A DNA stretch of 64,000 nt from RGIG1902 sp034926865 (GTDB taxonomy: Bacteria; Bacillota; Clostridia; Oscillospirales; Butyricicoccaceae), in contig JAYFQP010000003.1 in assembly GCA_034926865.1 (NCBI GenBank), positions 1 through 64,000 on the forward strand. Reading direction: 5' to 3'. The notes beneath the pieces are model-generated. The model saw only the letters and a list, made by a program, of their open reading frames with translations. It ran no database searches and was not told where the DNA came from. The translations under genes were made by a program, and so were the position numbers. Below, piece by piece: positions 40,387 to 50,006 of the stretch (the stretch's first letter is position 1; each line of letters opens with the position of its first letter).

Positions 40387-43356
40387 CTAATATAGCCTAT
40401 ATAACATTGCCGCTATCTCTGACCTTGTAATGCCTGCAGTAGCCATAACCTCATTAGTGCCGCCATAGCCCTTCACTATTCCCAGATAGCTCAAAAGCGA
40501 TATATGATCTTTTGCCCAATATGGCACAGAATCAAAATCGCTGAACGAAGCTGTGGGATAATTATAACCGCGGCTTATCGTCCTGCCCAAAACCGTCATC
40601 ACCCTTGCGCGGCTTGCAGCGTCAATAGGATAAAACCATATCTTTCCAGAGTTATCGCTGCCGCCCTGCATTATACCGAGACTATAGAGGGCTTTTACAT
40701 GAGGCAATGCCCAGTCATGAATCTTATCAAGGTCTGCGTAAGGGAGCTGGACATCAGAATACTTTGAAACGTCTATCCCCATATATCGGGATATAATTGT
40801 GGCAACCATTTCGTTTGTTGCGTTAGCCTGTGGCCTGAAGGCCTCGTCAGCCGTAAATATCCCTTTGGTGTATAGATAATTTATATATGTCTCTCCCCAA
40901 TGGCCGCTAAGATCACCAAATGGCCCGGTCACTGTTCCCTGAGATTCTCCAATAAACCTTGAAAGGTTTCCAAAGTAATCTCTTGCCTCAACCGTAACCT
41001 TATGGATAACGCCATCCTGCGGCAGATTGACATTGAACTGCCCGGATATCTCGTCAAAGGTAAAGTCGGTATAACTATTGCCATCTACCTTCACGGTAAT
41101 ATTGGATTTTTCCAGAGGGTATTTGCCATCATCGGTTATAGTAAGCTCTAAATCATATTCAAAAGCTACAAGAGTAATTTGCGGAGGAGTATAGTCACTC
41201 TGTGCCGCGCCGTAATGGCCTATTATCTGATCGATATATATTGCTGTGCTTTCGCCTACCGACGCCTTGGCCCTGAAGCCCGTTATGGCGGTGGTGCCTG
41301 TGGGTATATCGATGATGTTGAAGGTCCACTGATCTGCTTTGGAGACAATCTCCTTGGACACTGTGCCGGAGGATGTCTGGAAATCTACATACCAGCTGCC
41401 TTCGCCCTTGGCCATTAGGGTTATCTGCTTCATGCCTGCTGCAATATTAAAGCTATTCGAGGCGACAAACACGGGAGTATCCTCTGTAGCTGCCGTGAAG
41501 CCCATGCCCAGACTTCCCATACCATAACGTGCGTTATCCGGGGTATGATATACCTTTGCTGCTGCCTTGGTTGTCTCAAGCGCGGAAACGCTGAATGAGA
41601 TATCCCCCTCAAAGTCACAAATGACTTTAGGCGCCGTGCCCACTGATACGGTTATGGTGCGGCTTACCTCGCCAAAGCTGACTGTTATGCTGCCCGAAGT
41701 TCCTTGAACATCGCTTGCCGTAAACAGCCCGCTTTCATTTATCTGGCCTATTCCGCCTGTAACAGCAAACGTAAACTGTTCATCAGTAGATACTATTTTT
41801 CTCAGGCCATCAGTGACTATAACATCAAGATCTACCGTTTCTGAAGGCTCAAGACTCAGCGACGAGATAGATGAGTCAGATCCTTTTTTTACAACGTCCA
41901 TGGTTTCGGGCTTAATGATCGAAGTCACAACAGCATCATTGCTTTTAAGTTTACCTACAGAAGCCGATACGGTTGTGGTCCCCGCATAATTGGGAACAGT
42001 AAGTGTGTTACCTACCACAGTGCCGTCGCCCTTTGAAACATAAAAGCAATCACTGTATTGCCCTGCCGGATAATAACTGTCATTATAAGAATAAGCCGAA
42101 AAATCTACTCTTCCCCCCGCAAGAACAAGCGTATCCTTTGGATACACGCAAACCGTGCTTTCATCATCGTCTTTATCCCCGTTATTGACAAACACTATAT
42201 ATGTGGCGCATTTTCTCGGGCTGCCATCTGAAGGGTCTGACACAACAGCCGAGCTTTTAAAGCCGGGATATCTCATCGATGCTATCGAAGATCCCCCTCC
42301 GTCAAGGTTGACAACGTTCTTACAGCCCATTTCATAAAGCTTGAGCGCAGCTTCCTTGAGCGTCATACCGTCAGCTATGCCGCTGACACGGCCATCTGTA
42401 ACCATCATGACAATGCTTCCGTCATTTCTTATTCCAAGAACCGTTCTGGGGCTTTTTGTCGTCGAAACCGAGGCTATGCTCGAAAGTGCGCTGTTTTCTA
42501 TTAGTACATCTCCAGCACCGCAGGCATAATAAACTTCATCCCATCCGCTGCTTCTGGTACTGGTATATACTGTAACAATATCTCCGCTTTTCAATGCTGT
42601 AATATCTATACCCAGAGATACTGCCTTCTGATATGTCAGCACAAAAGTATCGTCGTCAAGCACAGATGCCCCTTGAGACATGCCTGCCTCCACGACCTTG
42701 AGGGAAATGCTTCCCCCTACTGTCATATAATCTTTGGAGCTCACTTTTTTCATTATCACGACAGCGCCCTCTGCAGTAAGGCGTGTAGAGCTGCCATAAT
42801 CTGCGGAATAAAGAAAAGCGCCGCTTGAATCTCTGACTTTGTTGAAGGCGGCAATGGGGAAGCGCTGCCCTCCGTTGACCGAAAAGGTCATATCAAGCTT
42901 TGGTGCCCCGCATAGTGCCGACCCATCTTTCTTAAACCCAACTGCGTTCCACGAGCCGTCTGAAGAACACAAACGTCCTTCTTTAATAACTATGCCGGTA
43001 GGAATACCTGTGGTCATATTGAAAAAGTCTGCATTGATGGCTGCCATAACGGTATAGCCCTTGCTCTGACAATAACTTACCACATCGTTTACATTTGATT
43101 TGCCATAAAGGCCGTCCCCATAGGCTATAATCGGAAGCGTATCGCTCCCGGGAGAATAGTCGAATATATATGTACGGTTTCCTGCTCCGGAGCTGCTTTT
43201 TAAATACTCCGAAGAAAAGTTTAAACCATCTGATATTTCATCTGTCCGTTTATACGAATACTCGCCTCCGGACGCTTTTGCCGCTCCGACAAGGCCTGTC
43301 ATCGCTAAAGACAGAGCCAGTGCCGCCGAAGCAGCCCTGCGAAAAGGTTTTTTCAT
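40387..43356 (-). CDS. secreted phosphodiester glycosidase (NAGPA domain) with SLH domains
   Basis: This 989-residue exported protein has a signal peptide (1-28, cleavage near AKAS-GG) and a NAGPA/phosphodiester glycosidase domain (about 75-360) with NADFF, RTVLGIRNDGS and the hallmark VVNLDGGGSSI. The domain cleaves GlcNAc-1-phosphodiester-type bonds; bacterial members may act on wall polymers such as teichoic acids or on capsule. Beta-rich Ig-like or Big domains (about 360-800) follow, then three SLH repeats (about 805-989) that bind pyruvylated secondary cell-wall polymer. The start at 43356 has AAAGGAG. The substrate is inferred from the family only. Confidence 0.88.
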   Translation of the reverse strand: MKKPFRRAASAALALSLAMTGLVGAAKASGGEYSYKRTDEISDGLNFSSEYLKSSSGAGNRTYIFDYSPGSDTLPIIAYGDGLYGKSNVNDVVSYCQSKGYTVMAAINADFFNMTTGIPTGIVIKEGRLCSSDGSWNAVGFKKDGSALCGAPKLDMTFSVNGGQRFPIAAFNKVRDSSGAFLYSADYGSSTRLTAEGAVVIMKKVSSKDYMTVGGSISLKVVEAGMSQGASVLDDDTFVLTYQKAVSLGIDITALKSGDIVTVYTSTRSSGWDEVYYACGAGDVLIENSALSSIASVSTTKSPRTVLGIRNDGSIVMMVTDGRVSGIADGMTLKEAALKLYEMGCKNVVNLDGGGSSIASMRYPGFKSSAVVSDPSDGSPRKCATYIVFVNNGDKDDDESTVCVYPKDTLVLAGGRVDFSAYSYNDSYYPAGQYSDCFYVSKGDGTVVGNTLTVPNYAGTTTVSASVGKLKSNDAVVTSIIKPETMDVVKKGSDSSISSLSLEPSETVDLDVIVTDGLRKIVSTDEQFTFAVTGGIGQINESGLFTASDVQGTSGSITVSFGEVSRTITVSVGTAPKVICDFEGDISFSVSALETTKAAAKVYHTPDNARYGMGSLGMGFTAATEDTPVFVASNSFNIAAGMKQITLMAKGEGSWYVDFQTSSGTVSKEIVSKADQWTFNIIDIPTGTTAITGFRAKASVGESTAIYIDQIIGHYGAAQSDYTPPQITLVAFEYDLELTITDDGKYPLEKSNITVKVDGNSYTDFTFDEISGQFNVNLPQDGVIHKVTVEARDYFGNLSRFIGESQGTVTGPFGDLSGHWGETYINYLYTKGIFTADEAFRPQANATNEMVATIISRYMGIDVSKYSDVQLPYADLDKIHDWALPHVKALYSLGIMQGGSDNSGKIWFYPIDAASRARVMTVLGRTISRGYNYPTASFSDFDSVPYWAKDHISLLSYLGIVKGYGGTNEVMATAGITRSEIAAMLYRLY

Positions 43357-43555
43357 TTTTTCTCCTTTCAATAAATGGTGCTGTGTTTGACAATACTTAT
43401 CATTATAGATAAAACAACTCTCAAAGTCCATTGACAAAGCCGCCATATTAACCTGTTTACAATAGCAATTTCACTGTGCTATACTATACAAAGTACGCCA
43501 ATGTTTGCCAATAAGAGGGCATTTCAGCTATTCTTTATTAATGGGAGTGACGTTT

Positions 43556-44578
43556 ATGTCAAAGACATCTTCGGGCGGATCTACATTTTTCAAACGGTAT
43601 TTCATCGATGCGATGAGCGCCATGGCATTAGGGCTTTTTTCATCCCTCATAATCGGGCTTATAATATCTCAGCTGGCGAAAATACCGGGGCTCGGATTCT
43701 TATCGGCCGTAACAGGCGTTTTGAGCGCTTCTTCACCTGTTATAGGCGCAGCTATCGGAGTGGCAATTTCTCACGGTTTAAAAGCGGACAGCCTTGTCAT
43801 ATTCTCATGCGCTGCCTGCGGTGCCGCGGGTTATTCGGCCGGAGGCCCTGTGGGAGCATATGTCGGAGCTGTTATTGGAACAGAACTAGGATCGCTTGTG
43901 TCTAAAAAGACACCTGTCGATATAATCGTCACACCAATAGTCACCATCATATGCGGCGGGCTTGCAGCCACATTTGTAGGCCCTTATATCAATGATGGGA
44001 TGACCTGGCTTGGAAATATCGTCAACTCGGCTACAACACTCGCCCCGCTGCCTATGGGTATAGTCGTGGGGGCGGTAGTCGGCGTTGTCCTCACCCTTCC
44101 GATCAGCTCGGCTGCTCTTTGCATAATGCTTGGCCTTTCAGGCCTTGCAGGCGGAGCCGCCACAGCCGGATGCTGCGCCCAGATGATAGGCTTTGCCGTC
44201 ATAAGCTATGGGGATAACGGTTTTGCCGGTCTCGTTTCTCAGGGCCTTGGAACATCAATGCTTCAGGTTCCAAATATCCTTAGAAATCCGAGGATATGGA
44301 TAGCCCCAACGATAGCCAGCGGCATCGTCGGCGCCGTGAGCTCTGTTCTTTTCAAGATGACTAATATACCGGCAGGTGCAGGAATGGGAACAAGCGGTCT
44401 TGTCGGACAGATCTGCATGTATACAGATATGGCCCCTAAGCACGGTGCTCTTCCCGTAATATTATCAATCCTCTTCGTCCACATTCTTCTCCCGATAGTC
44501 ATCTGCCTGCCTATTGACAAACTCCTTCGGAAGATCGGATGGGTCAAACGGGGAGATATGACAATCAGGAGTATTTAA
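43556..44578 (+). CDS. PTS EIIC_2-type integral membrane protein
   Basis: This 340-residue, Gly/Ala-rich membrane protein has about nine or ten helices and matches the EIIC_2 group: a FIDAMSAMALGLFSSLIIGLI first helix, PVGAYVGAVIGTELGSLVS, VDIIVTPIVTI, and the conserved APLPMGIVVGAVVG and PISSAALC segments. Despite the family name, no EIIA, EIIB or PTS phosphorylation-site gene is nearby, so sugar phosphotransfer is unproven. The start at 43556 has GGGAGTG. Its stop overlaps the start codon of the amidase gene (TAATG), implying coupling. Confidence 0.8.
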   Translation: MSKTSSGGSTFFKRYFIDAMSAMALGLFSSLIIGLIISQLAKIPGLGFLSAVTGVLSASSPVIGAAIGVAISHGLKADSLVIFSCAACGAAGYSAGGPVGAYVGAVIGTELGSLVSKKTPVDIIVTPIVTIICGGLAATFVGPYINDGMTWLGNIVNSATTLAPLPMGIVVGAVVGVVLTLPISSAALCIMLGLSGLAGGAATAGCCAQMIGFAVISYGDNGFAGLVSQGLGTSMLQVPNILRNPRIWIAPTIASGIVGAVSSVLFKMTNIPAGAGMGTSGLVGQICMYTDMAPKHGALPVILSILFVHILLPIVICLPIDKLLRKIGWVKRGDMTIRSI

Positions 44579-45258
44579 TGAAAAAAAAGCGCTCAGCATT
44601 TCCCAAAGTTCTTTTTATCCTGCCTGTCCTCTTTTTAGCTCTGGCAGCCTTCTTCCTGCTTTTCAACAGGGAAGAACAAAAGGATTTCAAAAGCGACGGA
44701 ATCCTTAAGGTTTGCCTTGATCCTGGCCACGGGCTTGACGACCCGGGAGCAAAAAGCTCAGACGGCCTGAGGCTTGAAAAAGACGATTGTCTTAAGTTGG
44801 CTCTTGCCGTAAAGGACAAGCTCAGCGAAAGCTGGCCTGAAATTGAGGTTGTCATGACAAGAGACAGCGACACATATCCTACCCTCGAGGAAAGATGCTC
44901 TATCGCTAATGACTCCGATTCGGACATATTTGTTTCAATTCACAGAAACAGCGCCGACGGAGCCTCAGGCACAGAAGTTTGGATCAAAAGCTCCAAGCCG
45001 GAAATAGACAAGGACCTCGCCAAAAAGATACTTGCGGGCCTCGACAGCGTGGGCATATCTTCCAACAGAGGGGTTCGCAACGGCACAGCTAACAATCCTG
45101 AAAGCGATTATTATGTAAACAAAAACACCGATATGCCAAGCTGCCTTATCGAGCTCGGATTTATCACAAGCGAAAAAGACAATGAGCTTTTCGACAAGAA
45201 CTTTGACGACTATGCTAAGGCAATAGCCAAGGCCATTGCAAAAGAGCTTACAGCATAA
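44578..45258 (+). CDS. N-acetylmuramoyl-L-alanine amidase (Amidase_3)
   Basis: This 226-residue protein has an N-terminal membrane anchor (about 10-29) and an extracellular zinc amidase domain. It shows LDPGHG (His51), the following Glu67 in LRLEKDD, SIHRNSA with the second His, and the catalytic Glu in CLIELGFIT. It cleaves the bond between MurNAc and L-Ala in peptidoglycan; CwlD-like members act in spore cortex maturation, and the length and single anchor fit that kind, though sporulation cannot be shown from this window. AGGAG precedes the ATG, which overlaps the previous stop codon. Confidence 0.9.
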   Translation: MKKKRSAFPKVLFILPVLFLALAAFFLLFNREEQKDFKSDGILKVCLDPGHGLDDPGAKSSDGLRLEKDDCLKLALAVKDKLSESWPEIEVVMTRDSDTYPTLEERCSIANDSDSDIFVSIHRNSADGASGTEVWIKSSKPEIDKDLAKKILAGLDSVGISSNRGVRNGTANNPESDYYVNKNTDMPSCLIELGFITSEKDNELFDKNFDDYAKAIAKAIAKELTA

Positions 45259-45262
45259 AAGT

Positions 45263-45299
45263 AAAAAGCTTCCCCCTTGCTCAGCGGTGGAAGCTTTTT
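45263..45299 (+). terminator. terminator after the amidase gene
   Basis: AAAAAGCTTCC (45263-45273) pairs with GGAAGCTTTTT (45289-45299) with a 15-base loop. Confidence 0.75.
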
Positions 45300-45357
45300 A
45301 TATTCTGAACATCATGTTTATTATAATACTTCTCTTATTTATGAATTGCTGTATGGC

Positions 45358-46080
45358 TCACATACTATGCCTGTTTTCTCCGCTCTTTTTTATCAGATCC
45401 TTTATAATCTCACCTACGATTATCAGCCCGCCTACAGACGGAGTAAAGCTGACGGAGCCGGGAACATGCCTTCCATCTATTTCAGGTATAGGATGTATAG
45501 GATCTTCATCGCTGAACAAGACTTTATGATGATTTATGCCCCGCTTTCTCAACTCATATCTTACCTTTTTTGCCAGCGGACAAACTGAGGTTTTAGATAT
45601 ATCAGATATCTTAAACCGAGTGGGGTCCAGCTTATTGCCTGTTCCCATTGACGAGATAATGCTTATCCCCCTTTTGTGCGCCTCTTCTATCAAGCACAGT
45701 TTAGGGCCTACGCTGTCTATTGCATCAGCAATATAATCGTATCCGCCTGACAGTATCCTGTCTGCATTTTCCTCAGAAAAAAACTCGACTATGGTTTTTA
45801 CTTTTATATCCGGGTTTATATCTGCAATGCGCTCTGCCATTACCTCGGCCTTTTTTCTCCCGATCGTAGACTCAAGCGCTACAAGCTGCCTGTTTATATT
45901 ACTTTTTGCCACCTCGTCAAAATCGAGCAGGGTTATTTCTCCTACGCCGCAGCGAGCCAGCCCTTCGGCTATATATGAGCCTACACCTCCTACGCCGCAT
46001 ATAAGTACGCTGCTTTTCATAAGCCGGCCTATCGCCTCCTCGCCAAGCAGCATCGCCGTACGCTGATATCTCTCATCCAT
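45358..46080 (-). CDS. tcdA: tRNA threonylcarbamoyladenosine dehydratase TcdA
   Basis: This 240-residue E1-like (ThiF/HesA) enzyme uses ATP to cyclise t6A37 to ct6A in tRNAs that decode ANN codons. It has the nucleotide-binding GVGGVGSYIAEGLARCGVG (29-47), LLDFDEV, NINRQ, a SMGTG(N)KLDPTR segment and a C-terminal PGSVSFTPSVGGL. These match TcdA rather than ThiF or MoeB, which carry Cys-pair zinc sites. The start at 46080 follows GGAGGATG. It is alone on its strand. Confidence 0.9.
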   Translation of the reverse strand: MDERYQRTAMLLGEEAIGRLMKSSVLICGVGGVGSYIAEGLARCGVGEITLLDFDEVAKSNINRQLVALESTIGRKKAEVMAERIADINPDIKVKTIVEFFSEENADRILSGGYDYIADAIDSVGPKLCLIEEAHKRGISIISSMGTGNKLDPTRFKISDISKTSVCPLAKKVRYELRKRGINHHKVLFSDEDPIHPIPEIDGRHVPGSVSFTPSVGGLIIVGEIIKDLIKKSGENRHSM

Positions 46081-46282
46081 TTTATCACATCCTCCAGCAT
46101 ATTCTACTTTAGCCGGAGGCATTATGTCAATTGTCCCTTCAGGCCCAAAAATATCTTGCTTTAAGAGTAACCCCGCAAAAATAATTGTTTCTCGGGAACT
46201 TTCTATGTATGCCGATGGTCAAACAAGTTGATTGATTATTTTACCAAATATGGTAGCTATAACACTGGAAGGAGGCATTTTC

Positions 46283-48067
46283 ATGTCCGAAAATACAAGC
46301 AACAACCTGGCCCCGGTTGTTTCCCCGCCCGAGGGAGGCACAGAGGCGCCCAAACGGAACAAGTACGAAAAAAAGTCGAATAAAAAGCGGATACCCAAAG
46401 TAATAAAAATAGGTGTTCCCCTTATTATCGCTTCTGCCGCCGTCTTTGGAATTGTCAAGTTCATAACCGGCAATACCAAAAATGAGGAAGGCGATATTGT
46501 AGAGGCTACGGCATCCACGGGCACACTTTCATCATACGTGACCGGCTGGGGCTCGATCTCCCCGGTATCCAAAGCTGAATACGGAAAAGATATCAAAGGC
46601 GAAGTTCTTGAGGTTGCCGTTCAAGCCGGAGATCTGGTCAAGACAGGTGACCTGCTTTTCACTATAGACCCAAGCGAGATGAAAGCCGATCTATTAAAGG
46701 AAAAGGAATCACTTGCAGCTTTGGAAAAACAGCTCCGTGATCTCGGCAAAAACTATGAAAACGCGGTTACCGCCCTCAGCGAGGCAAGGGAAGCTTACAG
46801 CAACTCTTCACTTACCGCCCCATTTACGGGAATGATCATCAGCACAGCCGAAAATATGCCCAAGGTTGGAGATTCGCTGAGTGCCGGAACCACTCTGGGA
46901 ACTCTGGTTGATAATTCAGCCATGAAGCTCGTCCTCTACTTTAACCGTTCTTACATAGGCAGCGTAGCCGCTGGGCAAAGCGTTTCCGTATCTATACCTG
47001 ACAGTATGGCACAGATAAATGGCACAATTTCAAAGATTCTAGACCTTCAAAAGCCAATTGACGGAGCCATCTGCTTTGGGGTAGAAGTAAAAGTTTCAAA
47101 CCCCGGCGGGCTTTCCGAAGGGCAGAACGCTACGGGATACGTCTCTACGTCAACAGGCAATATTATGCCCAGCCAAGCCGGCACTCTTGAATACTGGCAA
47201 AAGCAGGATCTTATCTTCAAAGGAGTAACGGCCAAAATAAAATCAATAAATATCAATCAATTCGCGACGGTAACAGCGGGCCAGGCCCTCTGCTCGGTAG
47301 ATCAGAAACCCGCATCAGACGCCGTCAGCGAAGCCCAGTATAACGTGGAAACATACTCCCGCCAGATGAGCGATGATTACATACAGAACGATATTAAAAA
47401 TTCACAGAAAAAAATAACAGACCTTGAACAGATATGCACGACCAGTGCCTTCTATTCAACGATAGACGGACAGGTCTCCGCTGTTATGATAAAGCCGGGC
47501 GACAAGCTTACTTCCTCGGAGACAGCTGTTCTCACTGTATCCGATACATCCTCTCTTGTAATAAACGCCAATATCGATGAAGCAGATATCTCTAATGTAA
47601 AGGTTGGAATGCCCGTCGATATCACATATGACACCAGTAAGGGCACAGGCACGGGCACAGGCACGATAACTACAGTCAGCTTTGAAGCCAAAGCCGGAAG
47701 TGCGGACAGCGGCTCGGCGTATGCCTACTTCCCCGCTACAATCTCCCTCCAAAACGATGGAACGCTGCTTCCCGGAATGAGCGTTAACTATTCAATTCTT
47801 GCCGTAACCAAAGACAGCTGCCTTATGCTCCCCTCTCAGTGTGTAGTGAATACTGAGAATGGCCCAGTTGTATACGTTAAAAATGGTCAGGATTTCGGAT
47901 ATGAAAAAATCGAGTTTGAAGATAGTGTAGTTCCTGAAGGCTATTACGCGGTAAGCGTTGAGATCGGTGTTGCAGACGCCACGAACACTGAAATTGTTTC
48001 AGGTCTTGAAGAAGGCACAGTAGTATATCAGGGAACAATGCAATCTGATCAAGGCTATTGGGGTTAA
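46283..48067 (+). CDS. MacA-like membrane fusion protein (efflux adaptor)
   Basis: This 594-residue protein has a cytosolic Lys-rich N-terminus, a membrane helix (about 41-61) and an extracellular HlyD/RND-adaptor body. A first lipoyl half (about 80-120) is followed by a coiled-coil hairpin (about 130-170) and a second lipoyl half. A second set of such elements follows (about 300-400), so the body looks duplicated. Beta-barrel domains and a short low-complexity (GT)n stretch (KGTGTGTGT) lie near the end. In Gram-positives such adaptors pair with MacB-type ABC exporters. It is the first gene of an operon with the ATPase, the permease and an SLH protein. GGAGG precedes the ATG. Confidence 0.88.
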   Translation: MSENTSNNLAPVVSPPEGGTEAPKRNKYEKKSNKKRIPKVIKIGVPLIIASAAVFGIVKFITGNTKNEEGDIVEATASTGTLSSYVTGWGSISPVSKAEYGKDIKGEVLEVAVQAGDLVKTGDLLFTIDPSEMKADLLKEKESLAALEKQLRDLGKNYENAVTALSEAREAYSNSSLTAPFTGMIISTAENMPKVGDSLSAGTTLGTLVDNSAMKLVLYFNRSYIGSVAAGQSVSVSIPDSMAQINGTISKILDLQKPIDGAICFGVEVKVSNPGGLSEGQNATGYVSTSTGNIMPSQAGTLEYWQKQDLIFKGVTAKIKSININQFATVTAGQALCSVDQKPASDAVSEAQYNVETYSRQMSDDYIQNDIKNSQKKITDLEQICTTSAFYSTIDGQVSAVMIKPGDKLTSSETAVLTVSDTSSLVINANIDEADISNVKVGMPVDITYDTSKGTGTGTGTITTVSFEAKAGSADSGSAYAYFPATISLQNDGTLLPGMSVNYSILAVTKDSCLMLPSQCVVNTENGPVVYVKNGQDFGYEKIEFEDSVVPEGYYAVSVEIGVADATNTEIVSGLEEGTVVYQGTMQSDQGYWG

Positions 48068-48079
48068 TGGTGACATCTT

Positions 48080-48805
48080 ATGTTGATTGACATCAGAAGA
48101 GTCAGCAAGATATATAATGAGGGCAAGGAAAGTGAAGTAAGGGCACTAGATGACATCAGCCTTACCATCGAGCACGGGGAATGCACCGCAATTTTAGGGC
48201 ATTCCGGCTCCGGAAAATCCACCCTCATGAATATACTCGGCTGCCTCGATATCCCCACCTACGGCGATTATTTTCTCGATGGTCATGCTGTTTCAGATAT
48301 GCCGCTTTCCCAGCTTTCTTCAATAAGGAATAAAGAAATAGGATTCATCTTTCAGGGCTTTAACCTCATTTCTGGCCTGACTGCCCTTGAAAACGTCGAG
48401 CTTCCGCTTATATACAGAGGCATGACCAAAAAGCAGCGTCTTGAGCTCTGTCAGGAGTCTCTTGCGGAGGTGGGGCTTGAACACAGAATGGATCACCGAC
48501 CATCGGAGCTCTCAGGAGGGCAGCAGCAGAGAGTTGCCATAGCAAGAGCCATTGCTGCCAAGCCCCCAATTATAATGGCTGACGAGCCGACCGGCAACCT
48601 TGACACAAAGTCCGGCGCAGATATAATGCAAAAGCTCATATCCCTTAACGACAGCGGTTCGACAATAATCCTCATCACTCACGATCTTCACCTTGCAAAG
48701 GCCGCCAAAAGAATCATCACGCTGGAAGACGGCAAAATAATCGGAGATGACATTGTCAGCCAAGCCGAACGCGACGCCGTCTTATACGGAGGTAGTGGCA
48801 TATGA
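48080..48805 (+). CDS. MacB-type ABC transporter ATP-binding protein
   Basis: This 241-residue ATPase has Walker A GHSGSGKST (40-48), a Q-loop in FIFQGFNLI, the signature ELSGGQQQRVAIARAI, Walker B PIIMADEPTGNLD and the switch His in LITHDLH. A 12-bp gap follows the adaptor gene, and its TGA overlaps the permease start (ATGA). It drives the FtsX-type permease with the MacA-like adaptor. Confidence 0.95.
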   Translation: MLIDIRRVSKIYNEGKESEVRALDDISLTIEHGECTAILGHSGSGKSTLMNILGCLDIPTYGDYFLDGHAVSDMPLSQLSSIRNKEIGFIFQGFNLISGLTALENVELPLIYRGMTKKQRLELCQESLAEVGLEHRMDHRPSELSGGQQQRVAIARAIAAKPPIIMADEPTGNLDTKSGADIMQKLISLNDSGSTIILITHDLHLAKAAKRIITLEDGKIIGDDIVSQAERDAVLYGGSGI

Positions 48806-49989
48806 CAATTTTTCGTTCCACGAAAATGGCCTTTAAGTCTATCCTGCATAACAAAATGCGATCTTTTCTTACAATGCTCGGCATAATCATAGGCGTATGC
48901 TCCGTAATCACCCTTGTCTCGGTAATCCAGGGGGCCCAGCGCCAAACTATGGAAGCCTATGCTAAAATGGGAACTAACCTTATCAATGCCTATTACAGCT
49001 CCTATAACGCATCAACCATAGATATTACAGATGACTTTTTTGATGAGTGCACGAGGCTTAACGATTATATTCTCGGAGCTACAAGCTCACAGAGCAATAA
49101 TATAACGGCAAAATACAAATCCAAGACCCTTTCAGATGCGCGTTTATATCTGGCCAGCGACACCTTTGATGTATGCATGAACATAGATATCGCCCAGGGC
49201 AGAACGATAAGCTACAGCGATATCCAAAGCAGAGTCAAGGTCTGTGTTCTCGGCAGTTATGCTGCAAAAGAGTTTTTCGGCCTTGAAAACCCTGTGGGCA
49301 AGCAGATCAAGCTGAGCGGCGTATACTATACGGTTATCGGAACATATGAAAGCAAATACAACAATAACCAGTATTCCCGCGATAATTTGATCGCCGTGCC
49401 TCGAACCTGCCAAAGGTCCCTTGGAATCAACAGCGGATCCAACGGCGACTTTACGATCAAATGCAAAAACAGCGAATCCACAAAAAAGGCAATGTATTTC
49501 TTAAGCTCATGGCTTAAAGAGAATCTCCCGCAAAACAGCTCCAATTCAGGCGTTTATTCCGACAACTCATGGCAAGAGCAAGAAAAGGACGCCTTTAAAA
49601 TGTATACCTGGGTCGTCGGGGGCATCGCAGGCATTTCTCTTCTCGTCGGCGGCATCGGCATCATGAACATAATGCTCGTATCGGTTGCCGAGCGCACAAG
49701 GGAAATCGGAATAAGAATGTCGATCGGCGCAAGAAGAAAGGATATCATCACACAGTTCCTTATAGAGGCGTCTGTAATCAGCGCCTGCGGAGGGGTCATA
49801 GGCATCGGAATAGGGGCTATTGGCTCGGCAATGCTGTCATCGGTGATATTCAAAAAGGTATATTTCCCATCGCTGTTCATAACAATGGGTGCCTTTGCCT
49901 TTTCGGTGGCGCTCGGCATCTTCTTTGGCTTCTACCCTGCCAATAAGGCCTCAAAGATGCAGCCGGTCGACGCCTTAAGAAATACATAA
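48802..49989 (+). CDS. MacB-type ABC transporter permease
   Basis: This 395-residue permease of the MacB type has a first membrane helix (about 19-41, FLTMLGIIIGVCSVITLVSV), an extracellular MacB periplasmic-core-like domain (about 45-265) and an FtsX domain with three helices (270-395). It keeps the typical GGIGIMNIMLVSVAERTREIGIR. Substrates of the group are peptides, lipids or small antimicrobials; here the target is unknown. It overlaps the ATPase gene by 4 bp and ends 17 bp before the SLH protein gene. Confidence 0.93.
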   Translation: MTIFRSTKMAFKSILHNKMRSFLTMLGIIIGVCSVITLVSVIQGAQRQTMEAYAKMGTNLINAYYSSYNASTIDITDDFFDECTRLNDYILGATSSQSNNITAKYKSKTLSDARLYLASDTFDVCMNIDIAQGRTISYSDIQSRVKVCVLGSYAAKEFFGLENPVGKQIKLSGVYYTVIGTYESKYNNNQYSRDNLIAVPRTCQRSLGINSGSNGDFTIKCKNSESTKKAMYFLSSWLKENLPQNSSNSGVYSDNSWQEQEKDAFKMYTWVVGGIAGISLLVGGIGIMNIMLVSVAERTREIGIRMSIGARRKDIITQFLIEASVISACGGVIGIGIGAIGSAMLSSVIFKKVYFPSLFITMGAFAFSVALGIFFGFYPANKASKMQPVDALRNT

Positions 49990-50006
49990 CAGAGAGGATT
50001 GATAAT

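Noticed and set aside
43556..44578. Sugar-specific phosphotransferase system
   Set aside because: Only the EIIC_2-like membrane part is present. No EIIA, EIIB or HPr-type gene is adjacent, so a PTS function is not supported.
47640..47670. Phase-variable microsatellite in the MacA-like gene (GGCACAGGCACGGGCACAGG region)
   Set aside because: The repeat is short, imperfect and in multiples of six bases, encoding GTGTGTG in frame. Slippage would not cause frame loss, so phase variation is unlikely.
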